Under the pieces are notes generated by a model, which saw nothing but the letters and a program-made list of their open reading frames with translations, searched no databases and was not told the origin of the DNA. Shown here in pieces: positions 15,669 to 22,496 of a stretch of DNA of 32,562 nt. The DNA lies in contig JAKAFS010000043.1 in the NCBI GenBank assembly GCA_021817825.1, positions 1-32,562 on the forward strand, in the 5' to 3' direction. Position numbers and translations under genes: made by a program. Position 1 is the stretch's first letter; the number at the start of each line of letters is the position of its first letter. Source of the DNA: Deltaproteobacteria bacterium. GTDB taxonomy: Bacteria; Desulfobacterota; Syntrophia; Syntrophales; UBA5619.

Positions 15669-16471
15669 GACGGTTCCTCCCAGGTTCGGTCATAAACCTC
15701 TTGGGGAACAACGAGGTTCCAGGCGGCCACAAAGCGGCCCGCGTTCCTACGTCTCCGTTCCAGGTAATGGGGCCGCTGCGGCCGGAGGTCCCGGAAGACC
15801 TTCAAGTGCGCCTCATCGACCATCAGGCCTTCCCGGTGCTGCTCCAGGAAGAAGCCGACCTTGGCCGCAGTCGTGGCGTTGCCCAGGTGCTGGACGTAGA
15901 CAGCCACCTTGTCGAGATCGAAAAACGCCACGGACTCGAGGGAGCGCCATATCTCCTCCCAGCTTCCGGTCAGGTCTGGCCGGTGGAGGACGTCCACGAA
16001 AGTCCTCTCCAGGCCTGTCACCCGGACCTCCAGACCGGCGCGGTCGGCCTTGACCACATCGAAGGAGGCAGCGACTTCTGGGGCCAAGGGCCGGGGAAAA
16101 CGAAGTCCCTTGAACTGGTAGGACCGGAAACTGACGGGACGCGCCGGGGCGGCGGCCAGATAGGTGAAGTGCTCGTAGACCGAGTAGGCCTTGCCGTGGA
16201 ACTCCAGGGCCGTATGGTAGGCGAGCACCGCATCCTTCGTCATCCGGGAGGCCAGGAGGAAGGGATCCACGGGATAGGACTCAGAGGAAGCCCCGGGCGG
16301 AACGACGGCGTAGAGGCCACGGCGCACCCGAACCAACCGGCCCGACTTTACGTGATAGAGGAGCAGGGCATCCTGGGTTCGCACATTGCGCGGACCTTCA
16401 GAGGCGAGAAAGGCGGCAAGCTCATCTCCTGTAAAAACCGGATGCCTGTTGAAGAAATGTTCGAGTCTCAT
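15665..16471 (-). CDS. AbiEi-family transcriptional antitoxin (type IV TA)
   Basis: 268 residues. The N-terminal winged helix is VFTGDELAAFLA, then LLLYHVKSGRLVRVRRGLYA with VVPPG, the usual start of AbiEi-like proteins. The larger C-terminal domain includes DAVLAYHTALEFHGKAYSVY and LEVRVTGLERTFVDVLHRPD. AbiEi proteins bind inverted repeats in their promoter through the winged helix, repress the operon and separately counteract the toxin. Two tandem promoter-palindrome units lie just upstream (16502-16623). The ribosome binding site is weak (GAGTG). The gene and its toxin partner form the only intact cargo between the two tRNA-Leu copies. Confidence 0.85.
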   Translation of the reverse strand: MRLEHFFNRHPVFTGDELAAFLASEGPRNVRTQDALLLYHVKSGRLVRVRRGLYAVVPPGASSESYPVDPFLLASRMTKDAVLAYHTALEFHGKAYSVYEHFTYLAAAPARPVSFRSYQFKGLRFPRPLAPEVAASFDVVKADRAGLEVRVTGLERTFVDVLHRPDLTGSWEEIWRSLESVAFFDLDKVAVYVQHLGNATTAAKVGFFLEQHREGLMVDEAHLKVFRDLRPQRPHYLERRRRNAGRFVAAWNLVVPQEVYDRTWEEPS

Positions 16472-16501
16472 TGGATCACTCTTGATGATTGTCAGCGTAA
16501 C

Positions 16502-16538
16502 ACGTAATTTATTTACGTATTTTGATGATAAATGTCAA
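16502..16538 (-). promoter_or_regulatory. Proximal AbiE promoter with overlapping palindrome
   Basis: Minus strand TTGACA (16533-16538), a 17-base spacer and TAAATA (16510-16515). The palindrome ACGTAA-N5-TTACGT (16502-16518) covers the -10 box. The expected leader to the antitoxin ATG (16471) is about 30 nt. Binding of the antitoxin here would repress the operon. Confidence 0.65.
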
Positions 16539-16580
16539 GTAACGCATAGGATCACGGTTGACTTTCTTGACAATAATAAT

Positions 16581-16623
16581 CACAACACGTAAATTTATTA
16601 CGTGTTGTGCATGCAAATGTCAA
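16581..16623 (-). promoter_or_regulatory. Distal AbiE promoter with strong palindrome
   Basis: Minus strand TTGACA (16618-16623), a 17-base spacer and TAATAA (16595-16600). A perfect 12-bp inverted repeat with a 5-base centre spans 16581-16609 (left arm CACAACACGTAA) and covers the -10 box. The unit is a copy of the proximal one, displaced by exactly 85 bp. Confidence 0.65.
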
Positions 16624-16736
16624 GTCCTATGCTGAAATCAACCCCTAAAATTCTTTTCCTATATCCCCTGTGTCCTCTGTGTTCTTAGACTTTTTCTTTT
16701 CCGTGCTTTTACCATGCCTCCAAAAAGGAGGCACCC

Positions 16737-17006
16737 ATGGAAAGCCAAGGAGAAGACAGGGGCGGAAGGGCTCAGCAGCAAACCACCGGCCATGCCAAAT
16801 GGACCTTTATGGTCTACATGGCCGGGGACAGCAACCTCGACGGCGCGGCCCTCCGGGACATCGCCGAGATGGCCAAGGCCGGCGCCCATCATCACACGGA
16901 AACGCTCCGCAACGCGAAGTCATGGACGGCATCGGCAAGGGCGTTATCACAAATTTATCACAGCCCCAAAAAAAGAAGGGTCACAAGCCCTATCTCAGAC
17001 TTGTAA
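16737..17006 (+). pseudogene. N-terminal fragment of a clostripain-like (C11) peptidase
   Basis: An ATG at 16737-16739 with AGGAGG 5 bases upstream opens an 89-residue frame. Residues about 20-50 (AKWTFMVYMAGDSNLDGAAL, then RDIAEMAKAGA) are the characteristic start of clostripain-related cysteine peptidases. The catalytic His and Cys regions are absent, and the last 40 residues are read through the tRNA terminator, so this is a broken end rather than a gene. The perfectly kept ribosome binding site, also present in the left copy, suggests recent decay or selection on the non-coding part. Confidence 0.75.
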
Positions 17007-17011
17007 CCCTT
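16968..17011 (-). terminator. Rho-independent terminator of tRNA-Leu
   Basis: On the minus strand AAGGGTTACAAG pairs with CTTGTGACCCTT (16976-16987 with 17000-17011) with one mismatch, and is followed by CTTTTTTT. It begins 10 bases after the tRNA CCA end. A second copy lies at 14318-14360. Confidence 0.85.
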
Positions 17012-17020
17012 TGATTTCAT

Positions 17021-17110
17021 TGGTGCCGGAGGTCGGAATCGAACCGACACTTTCGCAAGGAAAGGGGGATTTTGAGTCCCCTGCGTCTACCAGTTTCACC
17101 ACTCCGGCAC
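17021..17110 (-). tRNA. tRNA-Leu(CAA)
   Basis: 90 nt including an encoded CCA (17021-17023). The acceptor GTGCCGG pairs with CCGGCAC. The anticodon stem GGGGA/TCCCC encloses the loop CTCAAAA, with anticodon CAA, which reads UUG. A long variable arm of class II type (CCTTTCCTTGCGAAAG) and the T arm GTCGG-TTCGATT-CCGAC are present. It has its own promoter and terminator and is the anchor of the duplicated 3' half at 14370, so it is the likely integration target of the accessory DNA to its left. Confidence 0.97.
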
Positions 17111-17118
17111 GGCGGCGA

Positions 17119-17146
17119 TTATTATGATTGAGGCCCTAAATGTCAA
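17119..17146 (-). promoter_or_regulatory. tRNA-Leu promoter
   Basis: Minus strand TTGACA (17141-17146), a 16-base spacer and TAATAA (17119-17124), ending 8 bases before the mature 5' end of tRNA-Leu. Position and strength fit a tRNA promoter. Confidence 0.75.
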
Positions 17147-17232
17147 GAGAAATATGGCCAACAAAAGAAAATGGGTTGACATTCAGCAAATGATTATGTT
17201 AGGAACCGCTTTCTTAGCGAAAGTCAAGCCGT

Positions 17233-17308
17233 GGGGTTGTAGCTCAGCTGGGAGAGCGCTTGAATGGCATTCAAGAGGCCGCGAGTTCGATCCTCGCCAG
17301 CTCCACCA
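17233..17308 (+). tRNA. tRNA-Ala(GGC)
   Basis: 76 nt with encoded CCA. The acceptor GGGGTTG pairs with CAGCTCC through G-U pairs. The anticodon stem CTTGA/TCAAG holds ATGGCAT, with anticodon GGC for GCC codons. The T arm is GCGAG-TTCGATC-CTCGC. A TTGACA at 17176-17181 is a likely -35 box; its -10 (TTAGGA, 17 bases on) is poor. It is transcribed away from tRNA-Leu. Confidence 0.97.
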
Positions 17309-17315
17309 TATAAGC

Positions 17316-17343
17316 AAGGGGTTAAGAGCAATCTTAACCCCTT
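17316..17343 (+). terminator. Rho-independent terminator of tRNA-Ala
   Basis: AAGGGGTTAAG (17316-17326) and CTTAACCCCTT (17333-17343) form a perfect 11-bp stem with a 6-base loop, followed by ATTTATT. It starts 7 bases after the tRNA. Confidence 0.9.
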
Positions 17344-17387
17344 ATTTATTGTCCGCGACTTTCCGCTGCGGCTCGTCTGATAAGTCA

Positions 17388-17828
17388 TTATGTTTGCAGA
17401 GCTTCTTGTTCAGAGAGGTCGCGCTTCGACTCAAGCAGGGCTTTGACTTCGGAAATGGAACGGCAAGGCAGGATGCGGTCTACCAGGGCGTCAAAGGGAT
17501 GCTTGGGTTCCTCGCCCGGAGGGGTTTGAAACATCGTTGTCACTTTTTTGATAAAAGCGCTATAACCTCCTGCCATCGCCGGGTTGTACTCCCATATCGT
17601 TCCGGAAGGGAGGAGACCAAAGCAACACAGCTTCACGACTGTGATTCCCGGCTGCAGCACAATTCTTGCGGAAACCAGCACTCGCTCGGAGTTGTCGAGC
17701 TTGATCTGACAGAAACGCTGATATCTGTTATTTGCATAATTAACGACCGCTCCCACGCAACCCTCCAATTTCAAAAAAGATCCGCAATTTACAGCGCCTT
17801 TGTTATCATGCTTGTCGCCAATCTTCAA
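17388..17828 (-). CDS. Uncharacterised protein
   Basis: 146 residues from a TTG at 17826-17828 with a weak GGATGAAG upstream. A start further in, at the TTG before KLEGCVGAVV, is also possible, because the first 17 residues look less protein-like. The body has a beta-rich segment (NSERVLVSARIVLQPGITVV) and a mixed region (LPSGTIWEYNPAMAGGYSAF), with a charged helical tail (SISEVKALLESKRDLSEQEA). There is no signal peptide or membrane segment. No family is recognised. It faces tRNA-Ala tail to tail and lies just downstream of the EF-hand/membrane gene, but a 24-bp gap and different style give no functional hint. Confidence 0.5.
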   Translation of the reverse strand: MKIGDKHDNKGAVNCGSFLKLEGCVGAVVNYANNRYQRFCQIKLDNSERVLVSARIVLQPGITVVKLCCFGLLPSGTIWEYNPAMAGGYSAFIKKVTTMFQTPPGEEPKHPFDALVDRILPCRSISEVKALLESKRDLSEQEALQT

Positions 17829-17851
17829 TGGGCTTCATCCGAAACGATTTT

Positions 17852-18496
17852 TTAGCCGAACAACATCCCCAGCCAACGGCTGATCAGCCCCAGCCGGTAG
17901 AGCAGATAAAACGTCAGGGCCAGCACGGCGACGACAATGATGAGCTTCGGCCAGGGGCTCTTCTTTTCGGCGAAGGGATCCTCCAGGGACCGGGAGGCCC
18001 CTTCCGGCAGGGCGGCCACCTTGGTCAGCGAACCGCCGAAGGGGACGTTGATCTTCAGGCGGCCGTTGATCGCCCAGCCGTTGGCGTCGAGCAGAGGACC
18101 GATCATCCGCTGGCGAAGCTTCAGCCAGGCGAGGATCACCGAGGGGCCCGAGATGATCAGCACCACGGCCACGACGGCCAGGAGCATCTGCCACCAGTAG
18201 AGTTTCAGAAAACCCGTGATGATGGCGGCAACGGCAGTCCCGATGGCCCCCACGGCCAAACCGATGGCGGCGAAGATACCGGCGAACTTCGCGACGTCGA
18301 AGGGCTGGGCCGGCGGCACCGGCGGTGCCCCGGCTGCCGTCTTCTGAGTCGCCAGGGCAACGGCCAAAGCCTGTTTTTCCGCCCGCGCCTTCTCCCGGGC
18401 CGAGGCGAGTTTCGTGATCTGCTCGTTGACCATCTTGCCCAGCTTTTTATAGGGCATCCAGAAGGATTGGCGGATGCTGATCGGATGCTCGATCAA
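17852..18496 (-). CDS. C-terminal membrane part of a frame-split protein
   Basis: The frame gives 214 residues from a possible TTG at 18494-18496 that overlaps the upstream TGA (TTGA). Protein-like sequence continues upstream of that TTG, to about 18520 (WDATIVRLIEHPISIRQSFW), without a start codon. This means it is the second part of the gene that begins at 20040. It carries three hydrophobic segments: IFAAIGLAVGAIGTAVAAII, QMLLAVVAVVLIISGPSVIL and LIIVVAVLALTFYLLYRLGL. A charged, alanine-rich, coiled-coil-like stretch precedes them. It should anchor the EF-hand part to the inner membrane. Translation by coupling at TTGA is an alternative to a frameshifted gene. Confidence 0.65.
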   Translation of the reverse strand: MIEHPISIRQSFWMPYKKLGKMVNEQITKLASAREKARAEKQALAVALATQKTAAGAPPVPPAQPFDVAKFAGIFAAIGLAVGAIGTAVAAIITGFLKLYWWQMLLAVVAVVLIISGPSVILAWLKLRQRMIGPLLDANGWAINGRLKINVPFGGSLTKVAALPEGASRSLEDPFAEKKSPWPKLIIVVAVLALTFYLLYRLGLISRWLGMLFG

Positions 18497-20040
18497 CCGA
18501 ACGATCGTCGCGTCCCAGCCCCCCCGCTGCGGTCATAGAAGACGCCGTTGCGGCCGACCATCAGAAAGTCGGAATCGCCCCCCGTGAAGGCGGCGGCGAT
18601 CGTCATCTTCTCGGTGCCGCCGCAGCGAATGCAGTCGCAGTAGGCCAGGTAGATCTTGCTTAAGCTCGCCAGCTCCGCATGCTTCCCTACGTCCTGCACC
18701 CGGACGCAGAGGTCGCAGCTGCGCCCGTCCAGATAAAGAGTCCCGGCCTGAAAAACGGCGTTTCTTCCGCCGGTGTAGAACTCACGGAAGGAGACGAAGT
18801 TGTCGACGAGCCGCCGGAGGTCCCGGTGGTAGCGGACCAGTCTATCCAATTCGGCGATATGGGCGAACTCCGATTCCAGGGCGCGGTCCGCCTCGATCAG
18901 GGCGGTGATGGCGGCCTGGGACGGACCGTTCAGGATCTCCCGGATCCGGTCGCGGCCGAGTTTTTCCACCGCGTCCCCCGCTTTGCGGGAAAGCCAGCCA
19001 TCGTAGGCGGTGAACCGTTCGCGGATCCGGAGCCATTCCGTTTCGGTCAGCGCTGGCCTCTCTCCCAGGAGCGGCCGGACCACGGCCGCCGCAAAAGTCG
19101 CCAGGGCGCCGCTCCAGGCCGGATTGACGTCCCCGGCCAGGGAAAGCGGCTTATCGACGCCGATCTGCGCCAGCGGGAATCCCGCGACCTCGGGGGCGGC
19201 CGGCGTCAGATCCTTTTGGGCAATGACGATGTACTCCGTTTCCTGACGATTCAAGGCAGGCAGGGCCCGGGGATCGTAGCGCGCCAGGCGGCAGCGGGTG
19301 AAATAGTCGTCGATCTTTTCCTTGACGGCCAGAAAGGCCGCGGCGGCTTCCGGCGACGCGTCGCCCAGGGGCGTGCCCCCCTCGCCGCCGTCCGCTTCCC
19401 CGCACCAGGCCTCGTAGGCCCGCGCCGTCGCGAAGAAGAGGTCCGATTTTTCCTGCGTGATTCCGGGTTTGCCGCTCCGGTCCGTTTCGGCGCCCAGACA
19501 GTCGATGATGTCGGCAATGACCCTCTGCACCTCGGGATCATCGGTCACATCGGCCGGGACGATCCCGTCGCCGTTGAAACGGGTCTGGGCAAAGATCGCC
19601 GCCGTGTCGGCCGTATCGTTGACGTTGATGGCAGCCGCCTGGGGTTTGCCGAGGGTGGACAGAATTTCCCGCGCCGAGCTCAGGATGTTCTTCCCTTCCG
19701 GGGAGTCATCGTTGATGGCGGCGAGCGGCAGATCCGGATTTCCTTTCGTCAGGTCATCGGGGTTCTTCAGGAGCGCTCCCGCCCAGCGGACGGCGGCAAT
19801 GATCTCGGGGACGCGGATGCGGCCGTCGGCGTCGCTGTCCAACAGCTCCAGGGTCCGCCCGTCGAACTCCAGGCCCTTGGTCGGGCAGCTCAGGGCAGCC
19901 CAGAGTTTCTGATCGAGCTGATCGAGGGCCAGCAGATCGGCCCCTGAATCCAGTCGGACCTGGTCGAAACCGCCGGAGCGGAAAAACCGCCAGCGGTGCC
20001 TTGCCTCCTTTGCATTTCCGGTAAAGATCCCTCCCACCAT
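18493..20040 (-). CDS. EF-hand-containing protein, N-terminal part of a frame-split gene
   Basis: The ATG at 20038-20040 is chosen because AGGAGG lies 6 bases upstream; a longer frame to 20142 is open but has no such site. The 515-residue product begins MVGGIFTGNAKEARHRWRFF. It holds a canonical EF-hand loop, DSDADGRIRVPE (residues 68-79; acidic at 1, 3, 5 and 12), and a degenerate second one, RFNGDGIVPADV. Calcium or another ligand may therefore be sensed. A small CDLCVRVQDVGK/YCDCIRCGG cysteine cluster near the C-terminus could bind metal. At the G7 tract (18519-18525) the frame leaves the family-like path, reads RSGGAGTRRSFG and stops. The neighbouring frame continues naturally. Full length would be about 730 residues. 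Confidence 0.7.
   Translation of the reverse strand: MVGGIFTGNAKEARHRWRFFRSGGFDQVRLDSGADLLALDQLDQKLWAALSCPTKGLEFDGRTLELLDSDADGRIRVPEIIAAVRWAGALLKNPDDLTKGNPDLPLAAINDDSPEGKNILSSAREILSTLGKPQAAAINVNDTADTAAIFAQTRFNGDGIVPADVTDDPEVQRVIADIIDCLGAETDRSGKPGITQEKSDLFFATARAYEAWCGEADGGEGGTPLGDASPEAAAAFLAVKEKIDDYFTRCRLARYDPRALPALNRQETEYIVIAQKDLTPAAPEVAGFPLAQIGVDKPLSLAGDVNPAWSGALATFAAAVVRPLLGERPALTETEWLRIRERFTAYDGWLSRKAGDAVEKLGRDRIREILNGPSQAAITALIEADRALESEFAHIAELDRLVRYHRDLRRLVDNFVSFREFYTGGRNAVFQAGTLYLDGRSCDLCVRVQDVGKHAELASLSKIYLAYCDCIRCGGTEKMTIAAAFTGGDSDFLMVGRNGVFYDRSGGAGTRRSFG
18519..18525 (-). repeat. G7 homopolymer at the frame switch
   Basis: Seven G residues on the coding strand lie exactly where protein similarity moves from one frame to the next. 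Eight (or five) G would give an uninterrupted frame reading through RSGGGWDATIVRLIEHPISI. Confidence 0.8.
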
Positions 20041-20225
20041 GACGAACCTCCTTTCCTGAGCCAAGTCCAATGGGCGTGCCGCAAAGTCCATCCCCAGCGG
20101 CGTCACATTTCGGCGTAACCCCGTCCGCCTGGGCTGATTCACCCCGGGCTGGATTCGAACGGGTTTGCCATCATTGAGTCGTCATCATCCTATCATCTTT
20201 CGGAGAAAATCGCTTCAACCGTTGT

Positions 20226-21260
20226 TTACTCCTGCTGCGCCCGCTGCCAGTCTTCTTTGATCACCTCCAGAAGCTTCTGGGAGGCCTCGGAACTCAGGAT
20301 GATATCCTCGAATGCCGGGGGACAGAGGAGCTTCTGCATCAGGAGCCCGTCGCCGTCGAACCAGCGGGGCAAGGCGCCGCCGAAAAAGTAGCCCCGCCTG
20401 CGGAGGAGCTCCGCGGCCCGACCGACCCAGGGTTCGGTCAGGTTCAGCCAGACTTGCAAGACGATGCTTTTCTTGGCGCGGGCGTTGTCCTCCTGCTCGG
20501 CAAAGCGGGCCGCAAAATCGCTGCCGCTCGCCGGAACGGCCAAGCGGGCCACCTGAGCGAAGGTGAAAAGGCTCGTTTCTATCTGCGACGGGGTGCCGGC
20601 AGGAAGGTCCGCCTCGGACAAGGCGATCTCCCGGGTGTCGTCAAGGCGGGCATAGATCCTCCGAAGCGAATCCTCATACACTACAGGCAGATAAATGCGA
20701 TGGGGTTTGGGGTTGTAGCACCGGAAAGCGTCCAGCGTCGCCACGCGGCCGGCGGTGGGTTTTTCTTTCCCGTAGGTCTGTGCCGGCATGAGAGCCACTT
20801 CCAGAGCGGTGGCCACATGCCGGAAGTCCTCTTCCATGCTTTTCTGCATATAGGGGTGATAGCAGACCGATTCGCCGAAGGTTTCCTCGATGCTGGGCAT
20901 TGAGGGAACGAATTCCTCGAACATGAAGCGCAACATTTCCGCGTTTATCCCGCCCTTGCGGTATTCCTTCAGGACGAGGCCCGCCCCTCCCTCGTAGAGG
21001 GACGCATAGGGCGCCGAGCGGAAAAGATGTTGGACACCGACCACTTCTCTTTGCGTCCCCCGGGCGACAATCGAATAATACTGGCCTTCGGCGTTCGCGG
21101 CGGTGAGAGCTTCAGTGTCGTAGAACAGCCGGATCGGGTAGCCCTCTCCGTAGACGGCCCGGAAGAGTTCGCCGATCCCCGGCGCATCGGCGGGACGAAA
21201 GGTGCCGACGGTAAAGGTCCTCGGTTCGGGGGCCATGGTTTTGGTGCTGTCGCCGGTCAT
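20226..21260 (-). CDS. GNAT-like acetyltransferase-fold protein, unknown substrate
   Basis: 344 residues; the ATG at 21258-21260 follows AAGGAGG by 8 bases. The first 120 or so residues resemble a GNAT N-acetyltransferase: FTVGTFRPADAPGIGELFRA at the start, a central strand YYSIVARGTQREVVGVQHLF, and GAGLVLKEYRKGGINAEMLR, where VLKEYRKGGIN replaces the usual acetyl-CoA-binding V-x-x-x-x-R-x-G-x-G/A loop. The remaining 220 residues have no clear family but end with a second GNAT-like helical part (RAAELLRRRGYFFGGALPRW). Last gene of the four-gene operon from 24933, 25 bp after the MFS gene. It may acylate the compound made or exported by its neighbours; that is inference. Confidence 0.6.
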   Translation of the reverse strand: MTGDSTKTMAPEPRTFTVGTFRPADAPGIGELFRAVYGEGYPIRLFYDTEALTAANAEGQYYSIVARGTQREVVGVQHLFRSAPYASLYEGGAGLVLKEYRKGGINAEMLRFMFEEFVPSMPSIEETFGESVCYHPYMQKSMEEDFRHVATALEVALMPAQTYGKEKPTAGRVATLDAFRCYNPKPHRIYLPVVYEDSLRRIYARLDDTREIALSEADLPAGTPSQIETSLFTFAQVARLAVPASGSDFAARFAEQEDNARAKKSIVLQVWLNLTEPWVGRAAELLRRRGYFFGGALPRWFDGDGLLMQKLLCPPAFEDIILSSEASQKLLEVIKEDWQRAQQE

Positions 21261-21285
21261 CGGTCAATCCTCCTTGCCTTGAGAA

Positions 21286-22476
21286 TCATGGCTCCGGCCT
21301 CCAGCGGCGCTTCAGCGTCACGACCAGCAAGAGGCAGCAGAGTACGATACCGGTCGCGAGGTAGAAAAGGCACGCAAAATCGGCCCCGAAGGCGATGAGG
21401 AGGCCGCCCAGATAGGGAACGAAGAAGTAGGCCATGTCCATGGTGAAGAGTCCCAGATTGGTGTTGAGGCCCCGCATGAGGGGCGGCGAGGCGGAAAACA
21501 AAAGGGCGTTCAGCAGGGGCAGGATCACCCCCATGCAGAGGCCGTAGAGGCCCGCAAGGGCATAGAAGGCCAGCCTTTCCCGGGCCTGGGGCAGCGCGAA
21601 GAGGCAGGGGATCAAAAGCAAAAGCCCCCCCTGCACGACGACCAGCTTGTTCATCCTGTCGAAGAGGATGCCGCCGAAGGCGCGCACGGCGATCATCGTC
21701 GCCATGGAGAGGGTGAAGAAGAGGCCCACCTCGCCGCCGCCGGTCGAAAGGGCCAGATCCTTCATGAAATAGAAGAGCGTCGCGTGGGCCAGATAGACCA
21801 GCAGTGTCGCTGCCAGCAGCGCGGAGACGGCCCACAGCCCCAGATTCTCCCGGATCTCGCCGAGGGTGGGGCGGCGCATCAGAACCCCCTCCCGGCCGCG
21901 GAGCGCCTCTTGGACCCGTCCCCGCAGGGCGAGCGAGAGCAGGATCGCGAGGACGGCGAAGAGCGAAACGCCTGCATAGAGGTCAGCCTCGTTGCGGACC
22001 CGGGGCAACAGGGCCTCGGTCAGGGGCGGGATCACCGCGTAGGGGATCATGGTCGCGATGCTGATGATGCTGAATCCCTGTCCGCTTTTTTCCTTGGGGA
22101 TGAAGTTCACGACGAGCGAAATGGCCCCCGACGTCAGGAGCACGAAGGCCGTCCCGTGCAGCATGCGGACGACGATCATGGCCGGGACCGACTGGACCCA
22201 CATATAGGAGCAGGAGACGGCGATGAGGAGGAAGAGCGAGGCCAGCATGACCGAGAGGGCATTGCGCACATGGAGCCAGGGGAGGATGACCAGACGCAGG
22301 ATGAAAGCCGTCATCGGTTCCAGGCCGACCAGAAAACCGCGCCACCCGACCGGGATGCCGATGGCGCCCAGGTAGTGGTAGAAGCTGTAGAAGACGCTGA
22401 CGTTGCAGATGGCGGTCAAGAGGACCACCGTCAGGGCGACAAACTCGAAGGTCATCCATTTCCAGGACTGGGACAT
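21286..22476 (-). CDS. MFS transporter
   Basis: 396 residues with about 12 hydrophobic segments in two halves. The N-terminal segment is TFEFVALTVVLLTAICNVSV. The loop after segment two is short and basic (LVILPWLHVRNALS). The central cytoplasmic loop (RGRVQEALRGREGVLMRRPT) is charged, as in major facilitator family members. The pattern FIPKEKSGQGFSIISIATMI near segment five is common in drug- or metabolite-efflux MFS proteins of bacteria. Proton-driven export of a small molecule across the inner membrane is likely, with unknown substrate. It lies between an aminotransferase gene (20 bp upstream) and an acetyltransferase-like gene (25 bp downstream), which suggests export of their product. 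Confidence 0.85.
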   Translation of the reverse strand: MSQSWKWMTFEFVALTVVLLTAICNVSVFYSFYHYLGAIGIPVGWRGFLVGLEPMTAFILRLVILPWLHVRNALSVMLASLFLLIAVSCSYMWVQSVPAMIVVRMLHGTAFVLLTSGAISLVVNFIPKEKSGQGFSIISIATMIPYAVIPPLTEALLPRVRNEADLYAGVSLFAVLAILLSLALRGRVQEALRGREGVLMRRPTLGEIRENLGLWAVSALLAATLLVYLAHATLFYFMKDLALSTGGGEVGLFFTLSMATMIAVRAFGGILFDRMNKLVVVQGGLLLLIPCLFALPQARERLAFYALAGLYGLCMGVILPLLNALLFSASPPLMRGLNTNLGLFTMDMAYFFVPYLGGLLIAFGADFACLFYLATGIVLCCLLLVVTLKRRWRPEP

Positions 22477-22496
22477 CGCGCCGTTCTTTCTTCTTG

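Larger units (their letters stand above)
16681..17076. repeat. Direct repeat, right copy (complete)
   Basis: The longer partner of 14173-14425. It runs from GTTCTTAGAC through the ribosome binding site and start of a C11-peptidase fragment, the tRNA-Leu terminator hairpin, and the tRNA 3' half up to the anticodon stem. The distance between matching tRNA ends is 2,651 bp. Confidence 0.85.

Noticed and set aside
18679..19947. 422-codon plus-strand frame opposite the EF-hand gene
   Set aside because: The composition is antisense-like, and the minus strand has a better ribosome binding site and an EF-hand motif.
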